From Cerioporus squamosus (Eukaryota > Basidiomycota > Agaricomycetes > Polyporales > Polyporaceae), in the NCBI GenBank assembly GCA_022592435.1, contig JABYQS010000007.1, forward strand, positions 310,001 through 374,000: a stretch of DNA of 64,000 nucleotides, in the 5' to 3' direction. The position numbers were made by a program, and so were the translations under genes. Every line of letters starts with the position of its first letter. Position 1 is the stretch's first letter. Positions 1-16,117 of the stretch are shown in pieces. The notes under the pieces are model-generated. The model did not search any database. It was not told the DNA's origin and was given only the letters and a program-made list of their open reading frames with translations.

Positions 1-123
1 AACCACATGCCGGGCATCGTCAGCAAACAGCATGTCACAGTCCGAAACCACCTATCTCACAGTAAGGAGACCGGGCGAAAGCAAAAGCAAGGAACGGTGA
101 TAGTGTCGGAAAGAGGTCAGCGC

Positions 124-1543
124 TCAGGCATTCGTCAGCGACGCCTTCGCCCTTTCCCTCAGGTCCGTCTCCCGCCGTGCCAGAATCGCGTCCGAAAGGC
201 TGTTCCGCCTTTTGTGCTCCACCCGCTCTTTGACCGAAGAGAAGTGCGTCCGAATGAGGCCCTCCAGCTGAGGCCAGATCTCGTCCGATGTCCGTCCGGA
301 GAGGGTGGCGAGCTTCAACGACGCGTCGCTCGCAGCCTTTGCGCCGTAGTACGCGAGCAGCGGTGACGTCGACGCGTAGAACTGTTCAAGTCGTCGAGCA
401 AAGATTTCCTGGAGGGGATGGTCAGCACGATCTCGGAAGATGCAGGCGTGGGTGGGTACGCACGGGGTTGTCATCCGGCCTCTTGATGAGAGGCTCGCCT
501 GTCTCATCGTCGTGCCCCGCGACCTTCGGCGGGTTGTATGAAATGTTGTACACGCGCCCTGAAGGCAAGTGAACCCATCGGTCTGAGATGCGACTGAGGA
601 TCACGTCGTCCGGAACGTCCAAGTTGACAACTAGGCTCATCGGAGTTCCTTGTCGTCTGCAAGGAAATGCGAGTCAGCTCCGATCCTGCAGACAGAGGCG
701 CGTATGCAGGATACTCACGAGAGATGTTCATCGAGCATCTTGCCCTGGCCTAGCGTCCGGGGGAACCCATCCAGAAGCCAGTGCTACTGACGCGTCAGCA
801 CACAGTCTAGTGCAGTACTCTTGACAGGAAACGTGCCTTTTTATGCAACATATCTAGCTTACTTGTTACGACCTTGAGCATGACGTCGTCCGGGAGGAGG
901 CCACCTGCCGCAACGATCTCCTCTGCAAGTAGGCCAACTTCGGTCCTACGACATTCGACTCAATCACTTCCATTGACACAAAAGCATGAAGTCGTGGTAC
1001 ATACTTTTCTGCGATATGCTGCCGGAGCAGATCACCCGTAGAGAGCGACACGATCTCATACTTCTTGACGAGCCGAGCCGAGAGGGTTCCCTTCCCTGCA
1101 CCAGGCTTTCCTGTATACGAAACCAGAACGATCTATGTTTCAACAAGTGGTCCCACAACAACTGGGACGATGGGAGGTACTGGCTTAACGCCGCCGCACA
1201 TACGCACACGGGCACACGGAGCGCACGCACGACGTCATATCGCGCGACCGGTCCCTCCCAACTTCCAAGCGCGAAGCATGCACGCACCGAACATAACCAT
1301 CCGCAAGAACTTGCCCTCGCCATGTCCGTGCCCAGTCCCAGGCGCAGTCTCCGCGCGACCAGTGTTGAGCGAGAATTGGATGGCCTTCTGCGCTGCCGTA
1401 GACTGGCTGATGCCCCGGCGTCCCGTGCAAGTGCTGAGACGCGTCCGACCCACAAGCCTCGCAGGAACTGCAATCGACTTCACATTCGGCCGAAGAACAT
1501 GGGCTTGCGCTCGGAGGGAGAAGAGAGGGCCCGGGACGGACAT
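124..1543 (-). CDS. ADK2: Mitochondrial GTP:AMP phosphotransferase (adenylate kinase, Adk2/AK3 type)
   Basis: Nucleoside monophosphate kinase that phosphorylates AMP with GTP/ITP, expected in the mitochondrial matrix. Spliced reading: exon 1 1543-1288, exon 2 1110-1005, later exons starting at 945, 783, 656 and 408. Joining exons 1 and 2 restores the P-loop MVMFGKPGAGKGT. Then come STGDLLRQHIAEK (AMP site), LLDGFPRT and the LID segment VHLPSGRVYNISYNPPK, and GEPLIKR, all closer to yeast Adk2 than to cytosolic Adk1. About 85 residues rich in Arg/Ser with few acids precede the P-loop, which fits a mitochondrial presequence; the ATG at 1543 is the in-frame start that gives this. The border between the exon starting at 945 and the one at 783 is uncertain: a donor near 818 gives the right length but leaves only a 35-nt intron. 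Enzyme identity is sure; the N-terminus is inferred. Confidence 0.9.
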
Positions 1544-2181
1544 CGTGCGCTGGGAGAATGTTCTGCAGACGTATGGGGATCTCTTCGACGCGCTCCCGAC
1601 TGCAATCCGAAAGTACCAAGGCGGCGCGTGCGAAGAACCGACGGTCAGCCAGGGTGAAAACAGCACGAATTGCGCGCGGTGGTCACCTCCGAGTGAATGC
1701 ACCAGGAAATCGAAGCCCTCCGCGCGGCAGCAGGAGGAAGAGGAAGAGGAGGAAAGGGGCGCAGTCCCGCTTGGCCCTTTCCCCAACGGTTCTCTTGCGC
1801 TCTGTCACGCGATAGCTCACCCCAGGCGCTCCCCATTTGTCAGACCATATTCTAGGCTGATCTCGTCTCATCGTTCTGCGCTGCGCAACATTGCATGACT
1901 CGGCGACAGACGACGTGTAGGCGCGGCATCCTGCTGTAGCAATGCAACGGAGAGTCCGAGCAGGACTCGAGTTGCATTCTACATAGAGGTGAGCATCCTG
2001 AGGCCTGAGGCGCCGGTCCGAACTCCGAAATGACAGCACATGAGGAGTTGCAACGTCGATCATGTCGAAGTGAGGTGTCTCTCTGCTGCATTAATCCTGA
2101 CCAGAAGACAATTGGTAAACTAAGTAGTATAGAATCACTCTCAGAACGTACTATCTCGCTGCAAGAAGGTACTTAAATGGG
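1544..2181. other. Intergenic region between COQ11-like and ADK2
   Basis: About 640 bases between the stop of the COQ11-like gene and the ADK2 start, both on the minus strand. It should hold the COQ11 3' end and the ADK2 promoter. Open frames on the plus strand here (for example 1065-1898) are low-complexity, Arg/Ser/Pro-rich antisense readings with no family resemblance. No other feature seen. Confidence 0.5.
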
Positions 2182-3526
2182 TTAAACGTGCGCGCTGGCC
2201 TGCTGCTGTCCCTTCTGGTGCCACCCAATCAACTCCCTCATCCTCTCGACCCCGTACGGACCCCTCACATCGGGCCTCGTGATGTCCGCCGCAATGCAGA
2301 CGGCTTCCGCCACATGGTCGACATGGATCGGAGGAATGGTCAGTGCCCGCGCAATGGCGTCGAAGTCCGTGTCCGGCAGGAGCTGGTCTCCATTGATAGA
2401 AGAGCGTCCACGGGCAGCATGGAGCCTAGAGTGCGCAGGACAGCTGACGGGGTCGGGAAGCCTGCGGGGGCCTTGGCGTGTATCGTTGCGGAGAGGTCGA
2501 GGAGCGCTGCGACCGGGGAGACGATAGGACGGAAATGGGGGTGATATACGAGACCTGGGGCAGAGGGTGAGCAGTGCTCGAAATCCATGAAGACACGCGG
2601 ACGCACTCGGTCTGATGTAGACACCGCGGAAGTCGGGCTTGTCTTGAACCATTTTCTCAATAAGCATCTCTGCTTCCCGCTTCGTCCTGATGTACCCCGC
2701 GGGGACGAGGGGCCGTGTGCAGTCTTCGGCGGAGATGTACACGAACGGGCGCGGGCCGTTCACCTCGACCGTCGGCTTGGTGGTCAGGAACGTCTCGCAC
2801 ACACGCAGCGCTGCACGTTCAGACGACGCACACGCACAGAACAGCAAGGGCACAATGAGCATAACGGAGCCGGAGATGAGATGAGAGCAGGACGACAGAC
2901 GCACCAGTGTCGCGATTCACCACTTCATAGCTGCCTTCCCGCTTCTTCTCCTCCCTCTCCAGCGGGTTCGCAGAGGGCCCCGAGCCAGCGATGCCCGCAG
3001 CGACGCTGCTCACGAACCGCGGCACATTCCCGTCCTTCAGCGCACTCTTGTACCCCGACTTCTCGAACAGCGTGCCGATGGTGTGTACGACCGCGGTCAC
3101 CCCAGGGAGAAGGTGCGAGTACGTCTCCGGTTGCAGCGCGCTGCCCTTGTGCCATTCTACCTGTACGCGGCGTAATCAGGCGAGGATGGAGGGGAAGGTC
3201 AGGTATGGCATGAGTATATGCGCGTGTTTCATAGGAGGAGTGCGACCACACTTTGGAAACCCAGGCCGGGGTGTGACCCTTGGGTGTCTGCCACGGCCTA
3301 CCTGACGGACTACGCTCGCAGCGGCATGAGCATTGCTCGTCGCTTGAGCAAAGAGTATGAAGCGCACCTGATGCTGACGACCTGCATGCCGCGCGCGAGT
3401 GCTGTCCTACAGACAGCAGAGCCTGCACGCCGCCATGAACATGTGAACGACAGCGTATGAGCTATCCCACATACCGACGAAGCCATTGCCTCCGACGACG
3501 AGGATCTTCTGAATGATGGGCTGCAT
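2182..3526 (-). CDS. COQ11: COQ11-like NAD(P)-binding Rossmann protein (atypical SDR)
   Basis: Member of the extended/atypical short-chain dehydrogenase family related to yeast Coq11 (YLR290C), a mitochondrial protein associated with the coenzyme Q synthome. The first exon, starting at 3526, reads MQPIIQKILVVGGNGFVG, the N-terminal dinucleotide-binding GGNGFVG; the following exon continues SAVCRTALARGMQVVSIS. Later exons carry VVHTIGTLFEKSGYKSAL, NPLEREEKKREGSYEVVNRD, RPFVYISAEDCTRPLVPAGY and IRTKREAEMLIEKM; the YIxxKREAE segment holds the SDR-like Tyr-x-x-x-Lys. The last exon ends IGWHQKGQQQASAHV. At least four introns. The order and spacing of these blocks match Coq11 from end to end. A purely redox role is not proven for the family; the assignment to CoQ biology is by homology. 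Confidence 0.85.
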
Positions 3527-4128
3527 GGCCGGTACAGAGTTGAAGCTGAAGTGAGAGAAACACGTTCAGGAGGACATGGAGGGGGCGGAGGGCACTAGTT
3601 CAACACGACCTGTGCCAGACAAGTCGACTCGACGCTCGACGTCACTCCGATGAACCGTCCAAGCGGACGTGGCAGATCTCGATCCTCTGGTACGCGTTTT
3701 GCCTGCGATCGCCGTCAACAGCCTTGCGTCGGTGGCTCAGTTGTCATGGACACATCGTCCAGACATTCAAGGCGACACAAGTACTTAGCCCATGTACAAC
3801 ATAATGGCATTCGGCTCTATCATCAAAACCACAGCGAGACAATAACGATAACTATAACAGCTATGCACCGGTGAACAGCAGTAGGAGCCTCGACGTGGTC
3901 GGGAGCGCGGAACAAAGCGTATCGTAAGGATGAATAGCGAGAGGTAGATCCTCCGCCTCCAGGGTCGTCAGTCTCGTGAACTCTTCGCTTTCATCTCTAC
4001 CAGACGGTACGCATGGCACTGGGCCAGGGGCTTGCCCCTAGAACGACACCAAACATAAGGAAAACCGGGAACAGACACCAAGAAAAAGGACAGGAAAAGC
4101 GAGCTGAGCGGTAGGAACAGCAGAGCTC
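3527..4128. other. Intergenic region upstream of COQ11-like gene
   Basis: About 600 bases between the COQ11-like start and the stop of the DPBB gene. AT-richer than the flanking exons around 3790-3860, with no convincing coding frame, RNA gene or repeat seen. Confidence 0.5.
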
Positions 4129-5390
4129 TTAGTTGATGAACTCCCAGGTGACTGTCGCAGCTGGCGTCAGCATTCGATGGCCAGCTCAAGGAGGGGAATG
4201 TACTCACTCGGAACCTCGCCCTCCTCCTCGGTAGCGATCTGAGTGAAGGCACCGACAGAGAGGTCAAGATCGTTCTCGTCAGGGCAGGTGGGGCAAGCGT
4301 CTGCGACAGTCACGGTGACACTCTTGTTGTTCTTGGTGTTCGTGAGCTTGATCTGCCTGCCGCAGTTCGACGACTTCGCGCTGAGGTTGCCGTAACGCTT
4401 CGTCTCTGCAGGTGCATGTTAGCGATAGCATCCCGGAATCGCGCAGATGCGACTTACGAAGGGCAGCAACCAACGAGCTGTCGGCGTGGACGGTACCGCA
4501 AGCACCAGCCTGGCCGCCCTGGTAGAAGAAGGTGGCACTAGCAGACATTATCAGCATACACTCAGGGCGGCGCTATCGTCATCACTTACTGGCCGCCAGA
4601 GAAGGTCTCGCCGCCGGAGGAGCCGGTGGACGTGGGAGTGCTCGACGTCTTGGTCGAGGTAGCCACCTTCGTGCTGTGTGTCGAAGACGTCGTAGCGACG
4701 TGAGTCGACGAAGGCGTAGTAGAGTGCACAGAGGAAGTCACGACGTGCGTGGACGAGGCAACGTGCGTGGATGAGGCAACGTGCGTGGACGAAGCGGCAT
4801 GCGTACTGGAGGGCGCGGCGGACGTGCTGGGCTCATCACCCTCATCGTCGCAATCGTCGTCGTCATCGTCATCGGAAGTTGACGTGGGAGCGGCAGACGA
4901 GGCAGTGGAAGTGGGCTCCTCGTCCTCGCAGTCGGAGTCATCACCGTCGTCGCCAGTAGAGCTCAGAATCTGAGTCGCGGATGCAGTCGGGGCTGCAGAA
5001 GAAACCGTCGCGGATGCCGCAACAGTCGAGACCGCAGAGGAGACCGCGGACGACACGATGTTGGCGGGGTTGCAGTCCGCGTCACGGTTCTTCTCGAGCG
5101 TCTCCGTAGCCAGCATGGGGTGGCAACAACGGTCGAAGTACGACGTGTTGTGCTTGCTTTCGCAGCCAATGAGCATGTATCGGCTATGATAGGTCACGTA
5201 GGGCTATGATAGGGTATTTTAGAGACATGCATGCGGTGCGATCAGATGGTGGATTTACCTCGAGGTAGCCCTCGTAATACGTGTCAGGCTTCTCGACGCG
5301 GGCGTGGTGAACATGGCTGCGGGGAATGACGATCGCAGAGGCTCCAGCGGCGGCCGTGAGGGCAACAGAGACAAGGGTAAGGATGTGCAT
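4129..5390 (-). CDS. Secreted protein: Cys-rich N-terminal segment, Ser/Thr linker with repeats, C-terminal double-psi beta-barrel (RlpA/expansin-like)
   Basis: Predicted extracellular protein. The start at 5390 gives a clean signal peptide (MHILTLVSVALTAAAGASA). After a short exon, a Cys-rich block GCESKHNTSYFDRCCHPML leads into a long Ser/Thr/Ala linker with two acidic patches (runs of D/E with Cys) and three tandem STHVAS repeats. The C-terminal domain starts ATFFYQGGQAGACGTVHADS and continues YGNLSAKSSNCGRQIKLTN, VTVTVADACPTCPDENDLDL, then VGAFTQIATEEEG, ending WEFIN. This is the DPBB fold shared by RlpA, barwin, loosenins and fungal expansin-like proteins, including the usual Cys pairs and the D-x-C-x-x-C loop. 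The conserved barrel suggests wall-polysaccharide binding or loosening; catalysis is not implied. The linker is probably O-glycosylated. Introns near the 5' end and within the barrel were placed by frame continuity. Confidence 0.8.
4743..4800 (-). repeat. 18-bp tandem repeat (about 3 units) in the DPBB protein linker
   Basis: Three near-identical 18-base units, plus-strand unit gtgcgtggacgaggcaac, encode STHVAS repeats on the minus strand. Such in-frame minisatellites vary in copy number and change the length of a glycosylated linker. Confidence 0.85.
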
Positions 5391-6691
5391 CGTTGTGATT
5401 AAGGTGGGGTTGGGGCAAGGAGGAACGGGGCTTTGACGCAAAGAAACCAAAGAACGGGAAGGTAGTGACCGTTGGGATTTAAGAGAGTGACTGCTGCAGC
5501 GCCGGCAGGGACGAGATGAGGGAACGTAAAAGCGGGAAGAGAAGCGAGAACTTACCGTCGAAAGCACGCCTTGGAGGCGAGGAGGAACGGGAGGGAAAGG
5601 AGGGTGGGTGAAGACCGTGAGGTAAAACGGACAAAGGACATAAAACTCCCCGGCCCTTTTTATGGAGCCTCGGCCAACGCCGCAGGCGCCCGTACTGCCT
5701 TCTCCACGCCGGAATATTTGCCTCTCATCGTTCACGCCGGGTTGCCTCCACGTCGGGCCCTCGTATTGTATGGGCACGGCCTCGGCCCTGCAGCCAGCCG
5801 TTGTGTGACTGTCGCCTCTGTCGCTGCATGCCAAGCACCGGCCTTCCAGCACCAGCACGCCTGAGGGCGCAAGCGGACCACGAGAGCGTGATGAGCATCG
5901 ACTAGCTATGCGCTCGTGTCCGCTCAGCAACCCGAGAGCTTCCCAGAATAGACGGCACTCACTGTGCTCGCCGGCGAGGGAACTCGCGACCCTTGCTGGG
6001 CGTCGATGCCGTCTGCCCGTCTGCCGGGATGCGACACCCCGGCCGAGACGCTGTGTTGCTTCACGACCTGTCCCAAACGCACGTTCATTTTCCAGCGGCG
6101 GAGCATCAGACCGCGGCGCAGTGCATCGAGCCTGCCATGTGTGTCTTCTCCACCCAGGCACCCTCGTTATTCTATGACGTGGGCGCCACGCAGAATGCTC
6201 GGAGTCGGTAGCAAGACAGGAACATCGCTCAGAAGCTCGATCCCCGGTTGCCCTTCCCTATACCAACTGCGATAATCTCAGCGGTTGACATAACTGCGAG
6301 TCCGCAACGCCCGTAGCGCACCTGTTTGGCAGTTCGCCTGCTGGCAATTGGGCTCGAGGCGCGCACAGCAGTCGTGATGCGCGTTGCATTAGAGCGTTAT
6401 GTCATGGCCGCATAGCACGGCCTTCTTCCTCCGTGTGGTGGAACTCGGTGCGCTCCTCTGGCGCATCGGCGGTCGAACACTGAACACAGAAATCAGAGCG
6501 CAGGACGAGGTTGTGGGCGTAGAGAGTGAGAGGAACGCAGTGTCACCGCCGCATCTCTTGTTTCGGCAACCGGAACAACCACAATCGCCAGCGCAAGGCT
6601 TGGCGTCTACGCAACCTCCCGCAGTAACCTCCTCCTCTCACCACTACTACCGCTACGTCTACCTGTATATCCCTACCGCTGCTAATCCGTC
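5391..6691. promoter_or_regulatory. Divergent upstream region between the DPBB gene and SCAMP
   Basis: About 1.3 kb between two divergent start codons, so it contains both promoters and leaders. The 6500-6690 part, C/T- and A-rich, is the likely SCAMP 5' leader. Open frames of 60-100 codons occur on both strands but show no family resemblance or plausible splicing, and I do not call a gene. Confidence 0.5.
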
Positions 6692-8111
6692 ATGAGCTAT
6701 AACGAAAATCCCTTCGCGTCTTCGCACTCACTCGATACGAACCCCTTTGACGACCCCACGAATGCTCAGCAATCAGCCGAAGCCGCGCGATTGGAGGAAC
6801 TCCGGCAGCGGGAAGCAGACCTGGAGAGGAGAGAGCGTGAGCTTGCTCAGAAGTCTGAGCACATTCGCAAACATGGACGCAACAACTGGCCACCATGTGA
6901 GTTCCTGAGCTCTCGTCAAGGACATGTCCCACCTCTCCTCCACGGACAATGAATGTGGGAGCGTAGGATTCGCTCCAGGATTGAGCCGGAGCCTCGCCCG
7001 CCTCTTCCGCGGAGAAGTAGTGGGATGTAGCCCTCGCCTCGACTCCGTGCTGAACCTGTCGTCTCGCCCCTCTCCGGGACCGCAGTCTTCCCCCTCATCT
7101 TCCATTCTATTCAGGATGAAATCCCGCAGGCTTCCCAACCATTGATCACCCGATTGTATCAATTATGGCTCGTCCTAGCGGGGACCCTGATTGTCAACAT
7201 GGTTGCGTGCATCTGTATATTGGCGTCCGGGTCAGCGAATGGAGGGAGCGACCTCGGCTCAAGTATTGGGTGCGTACCTTCCGCCACTGCATGCGCTCCA
7301 AAATCTGACCGAGGGATGGGACGGACACAGTTATGTGATCTTTATTACTCCGTTGTCTTTCCTGCTATGGTACCGGTAGGTCGGCCCTCTCGAGCCTATA
7401 CTTCGTTTCATTGACCTCTCGCAAAGTCCGATCTATAATGGCTACATGAAGGTAGTTGTTCAGACGTACGACCTTCATCTAGAGCTCACATCTCTTCTTC
7501 TAGGAGCAGGCCCTCTACTACTGTGAGTCGGGAGTCCCTAAGTCATGCGCGAGGGACTCACGCGTGCGCCAGACTTGTACTTCTTCTTTGGAGGCTGGCA
7601 TCTACTGTTCTCTGTCTACATGTACGTATAATGTGAATGACACGCCCCACAGCACTAACAGCTTTCCAGGATCATTGGCATTCCAAGGTGCGGAGCCGAT
7701 GCGGCCCATGAGACCATCCCTCGACGTCCATACTGAATGCGTACTTACAGCACCGGTTCCGCCGGTCTTATCCAGACTATCCAGGCTTTCTCCAAGCCTC
7801 CCTCCCTGCTGCCATTGTCGGCACGGTTGCCACCGTCGGCTGGGTGGTCCAAGGCGCCGGGCTTGCGTTCTACTACCGCCAGGTGCGTCCTCGTGTACAT
7901 GCACATCGTTTCTGGAGCAGCCATTCTTAGCGACTTGGCCCTGCAGATCTGGGCTCATCACAAAGCGGCCGGACACTCTGTCGAGAAGGTGTGTGAACTG
8001 ACGTACTTGCGCCTCGTTCCGGCTTGTGCCCCAGTCTTACCAGCGCCATCGTTCCAGGCGAAAACCGAACTTGCCACCCATGGTGCGAAGGCCTACTTCA
8101 CGCGCGGTTAG
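6692..8111 (+). CDS. SCAMP family secretory carrier membrane protein
   Basis: Four-transmembrane protein of the post-Golgi/endosomal recycling system. The ATG at 6692 gives an N-terminus with two NPF motifs (NENPF, DTNPFDD), the known EH-domain ligands of SCAMPs, followed by a charged coiled coil (EELRQREADLERRERELAQK). The membrane domain is spread over several exons: NNWPP, FHSIQDEIPQASQPLITRLY, LAGTLIVNMVACICILASGS, VIFITPLSFLLWYRPIYNGY, then LFSVYMIIGIPSTGSAGLIQ, VGWVVQGAGLAFYYRQ and IWAHHKAAGHSVEKAKTELA, ending KAYFTRG. The order NPF repeats, coiled coil, four TM helices, cytosolic tail is complete. About seven short introns. Role in vesicle recycling is by family. Confidence 0.9.
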
Positions 8112-8667
8112 GTTGTTATGTTGTAGCGCATTGGACCTCAGATTGCCCTCAGACTGTTGTGACATCGTTGTCTCGGACTATGTATGCCGAATCTCATACC
8201 TCTTCTACCCATGCATCGCGAATGTGTGCAGCTCGTGTTTTATGTAAAGATGCCCAAAGCGAGAACCCATGTAGCAACGCATGTTCAAAGCATGGTCATT
8301 GTGGTGAGGGCAAACCTTTTGTGCCACGCGGAGTTAGCGCCCGTACTCGATTGTCGGAGTTCGAATGCCAAACTGCTATAGAGCTCGTCCCAGATGGCCC
8401 TGTTTTCCTTCTAACCATCATTCAAGGTCTGTCCCCCGTTCCCCATCCTGCTCCGTTTGCGCTCGTGCTCATCGTCCGTGGTGTCCTCCGCAGGTCAAAA
8501 CACAAAAAACACCAATATCTCATAAAATCCCAAAAAGCAGTTGCTCTGTCGCCTCCTGTGTGCGTATCGCGAGCAATTTTCGCCAGCGTAGGTTTGCTGA
8601 CCTACCCTCACAGTCGCAGAAAAGTCCACAAAGCAGTAACGACCCCACTTATCCCTGAAAATCCACA
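8112..8667 (+). promoter_or_regulatory. PAB1 upstream region with A-rich leader
   Basis: Region between the SCAMP stop and the PAB1 ATG. Between about 8494 and 8540 there is a strikingly A-rich stretch (gtcaaaacacaaaaaacacc, then aaaatcccaaaaag) inside the probable 5' leader, directly after a ctccgcag that could be a 3' splice site of a leader intron. In animals, an A-rich leader element lets poly(A)-binding protein repress its own mRNA; the same logic is plausible here but is inference. Confidence 0.55.
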
Positions 8668-10925
<2,258 letters not shown>

Positions 10926-11357
10926 GGAGGAAGTCGTCGTTGCGGTGTTGTTTTGATAGGTGTTGTAGCAATTCGTCTCGTGTCTTACCCCATTCCTCCC
11001 TTTCTCCCTCGCCGACGTCTCTTCTCCTCTTGCTACTCCTCTGTATGCTTCGCGCCATCCGCGCACAGGGTCCTGTGGTGGTCGTTCCTTTGTGTGTACG
11101 AGTCTAGGAACAGAGAGGTGACATTACTGCAGCTACTTTAGTGGGATCTTCTCAGTTGCAGTCGCGAATTGAAGATGGTTACCGCTCGCGGACGTGCGTC
11201 ACGGCTCTCCACTGTCCAAAGTAAGTTTTGAGATCTCGATGGTCTTGTACCCGGACTATGCACTGAGAGCATGTCTGAGTGAATATGCTACAGTTGGATG
11301 CGTCTATTGGTACATACTACAAGAAGCCCTACGTTATCCAAACAGGTATCCAACGGG
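10926..11357. other. Convergent 3' region between PAB1 and SRP54
   Basis: About 430 bases between two convergent stop codons. Likely holds both 3' UTRs and poly(A) sites; no gene or strong hairpin seen. Confidence 0.5.
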
Positions 11358-13535
<2,178 letters not shown>

Positions 13536-13640
13536 GGTAGAGACGAAAGATGAGCAGGGCCATTGCTCTCGCGCTTCGGGCGTCGTGTATTCCCGCCACC
13601 TTGTCCTCGATCACTCCCATGCACATCCTACGCGTCAACC
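13536..13640. promoter_or_regulatory. 105-bp bidirectional promoter between SRP54 and SPT8
   Basis: Only about 105 bases separate two divergent ATG codons, so both core promoters and leaders overlap. It contains one ACGCGT (13630-13635), a perfect MluI cell-cycle box sequence, but a single copy may be chance. Confidence 0.7.
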
Positions 13641-15895
13641 ATGGTCAGCAGCGACTCAGACGACGACGCGTACGATGATCTTGAGTTCGACGGTGCATCG
13701 GAGGACAACGACAACATAGATGAAGACATCCTTGATGCGCTAGAAGAAGACCTCGCAGCTGCAGCTGCCGCGGAGGCCACAGAGGGAGAGGAGGTACGCT
13801 ACTGCTTCGCATCCAGGCATGTAACCTCACAAGTGATATCATGTAGGATACAGACTCTACCACCTCTGATGGTGGTTCCGATGATGATGACGCGGACGAG
13901 GACCGTATATCTCCCCATAAGGACCTGGAGCAGGTCCTCACCCAGACCCTGCAAGAAGCAGCTCCGCCGAGCAAGCCTGCTTCTCCCATTATAGAGTCTC
14001 CTGTAGGTGCGCAAGGTGAGTGCCAACTGCATTTCTGGTGTGGTGCTTAGCTTTACGAGTTCTGCAGCTCCGCAACCACCACCTCAAGTGCGACCTCCCT
14101 CCCCGGCTCAGATCCGCAAGACTAAACTATTGTCTGGAATCTCTTGGCCCAGATCTTTCACGGTCGAAGCCATCTGTGCCATCCCTCACCCATGCGCCAC
14201 ACACGCTCTTGCATCATCCTTATGCATGACCCACCTTCTGACTGGTTCCGACGACGGGTATATTCGCGACTACGATGTATTCGCTGCTGTCAACGGGAAG
14301 GTATTCCTCACTGCACCCCAAAGGCAACATTGCGGTGTCATTGAGGGCATCATGAAAGCAGGCCAGATCCGATGTTGGTGGGAGAACGCCATCCCGGAGG
14401 TCAAGCCGGAGGGCTCGACTGGGGAGGCACCCCTCTATCCCGTGTACAGTTTAGCCATGCATTCAGACGCGTTATGGTCACTTGCTGGTTCGAATGTGCG
14501 TTCATATCTCTCGTGCAATTATAATCTACTCACGTCCCCTTAGCAAGGACACGTCTCCTTGCATACCGTTCGCCACGCTCCCGGCCGTCTGTGCCATGTC
14601 ATGCGTGGTCATAGGGGACCTGTATCCGCGCTCTCTTTGCAGTATGATGAGAAGGGTTTCTTCAGCGCCGGATGGGACGGCGAAGCTATCGTGAGTGGTC
14701 ACCTAGAGGGTGTGTGATTGAGTTGCTTATCTGGCACAAGCACTGGGACCTCAATACCGGCTCAATGGCACGGAAGTTTACCGCGCACGGTGCTCAGCTC
14801 ACGGCCATTGCAGTGCGCCCTCTCGCCTCAAACTTCATACACAACCCCTGGAACGCCGCCACAGCGGGGAGCGAGTTCAATGTACCCATGCGAGGTCCCC
14901 AACAACCAAACGCCTCATATGGTGGGCAAACCCAAAGTCAGCATTCGAAGCAAGAGGACGATGCCAGATCCGACGCTTCCTACGACCCATTGTTTGACGA
15001 GCCTGACTCGGGAGGGGATGCAGATGGATCCGGGGCGCCAGCTACGTTTGCTCCCTTCGGCAGCGTTGGTCAGGGGCACATGCAGCCAAATAGTCAACAC
15101 CTGGGACGGGGAGCCATTGCACCGAAGGGCGCGCCACCAATCCTGGACCCTGCGACATACGCGACCTTCTCGCCTGACCTTCTGATGACTGCACATGTCG
15201 ATGGCCAAGTCATTCTGTGGGACAGGAGAGTGAATACGCCTGGGAAAGGCGTGGGGCGAATGTGGATGAGCGAGAAGACACCCCCATGGTGCATGTCGGT
15301 CAGTCTACTGTCGATCATAGTCCCTCCTACCCAGAAGTGCTGACATCTGACGACAGGCGTGCTGGTCGGCCGATGGTGATCAAATATATGTGGGAAGGCG
15401 GAACGGAAGCGTCGAGATCTACGACGTCCGGCAGACAGGTCAAGCAGGCATGGGGACCCCAAGGATCCTCAAGACGCTGCGCAATCCACTCAGTTCAGGC
15501 GTGGTGTCCTGCGTAGTCGCATTTCCGGACGGTCGACATCTTGCATGGTGAGTCTGTTGGTGAGAGTCCTAGGGGTGCATTGACAAGTGTGTTGTCGTAG
15601 TGCGTCCACGGACAATATTCGCTTGTGGAATGTAGCGGAGGCAGGAGAACCAGACGCCTATGGCAAGGTTAAGAGCGGGGTGCAATTCAAGATTATACCC
15701 GGCCATCATGGAGGCTACGTATCACAGATGCGTGAGTACACAGACGAATGTACATGCGGTGAGTTGTACTGACTTGACTTGACAACAGTGGTCGATCCCG
15801 CCGCTCGATTCTTGGTTAGCGCCAGTAGCAACCGAGGCTGGCATGGAGAACATACCAAGACCGTCTTCGTTCATGAGGTCAAACACTTGTTCTGA
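13641..15895 (+). CDS. SPT8: SAGA complex subunit Spt8 (WD40)
   Basis: WD40 protein of the SAGA coactivator, which helps SAGA bind TBP at promoters. The ATG at 13641 is followed by an acidic N-terminus (SSDSDDDAYDDLEFDGASED) typical of Spt8. The diagnostic blocks are LLTGSDDGYIRDYDVFAAVN, HCGVIEGIMKAGQIRCWWEN, HTVRHAPGRLCHVMRGHRGP, FFSAGWDGEAI joined to HWDLNTGSMARKFTAHGAQL, then TAHVDGQVILWDRR, DGDQIYVGRRNGSVEIYDVR, STDNIRLWNVAE and PAARFLVSASSNRGWHGEHT. The last exon ends VFVHEVKHLF. Introns are short and mostly sit between blades. An acidic and Gly-rich insert separates two blades (around 14880-15080). Shares a 105-bp promoter with SRP54. Identity is firm; exon edges were set by frame. Confidence 0.92.
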
Positions 15896-16117
15896 GCTGT
15901 TCTATATTGTATCATATTCTGTTATCGCTAACATGTATAAGTATTGGACCTGTTGTGGTTCAAGAGCAGGATACACATGGGTCAACATGGAGGCGCGTCC
16001 CTTCATGTCAGGAGCTGCGCTGTCAAGCAGCCCAGCACCGCAATACATTCTACCTACCTAGTAGGTACAAGGAGAGCCGATGTCCACATGATAGTGGCCA
16101 CACATAGGTACACGACA

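Noticed and set aside
1065..1898. 277-codon plus-strand frame
   Set aside because: Antisense to ADK2 exon 1 and its promoter, Arg/Ser/Pro-rich, ends in an EEEEEE run from a simple repeat; no conserved features.
8345..8370. gagttcgaatgcc resembling a tRNA T-loop
   Set aside because: No acceptor stem pairing or A box at a suitable distance.
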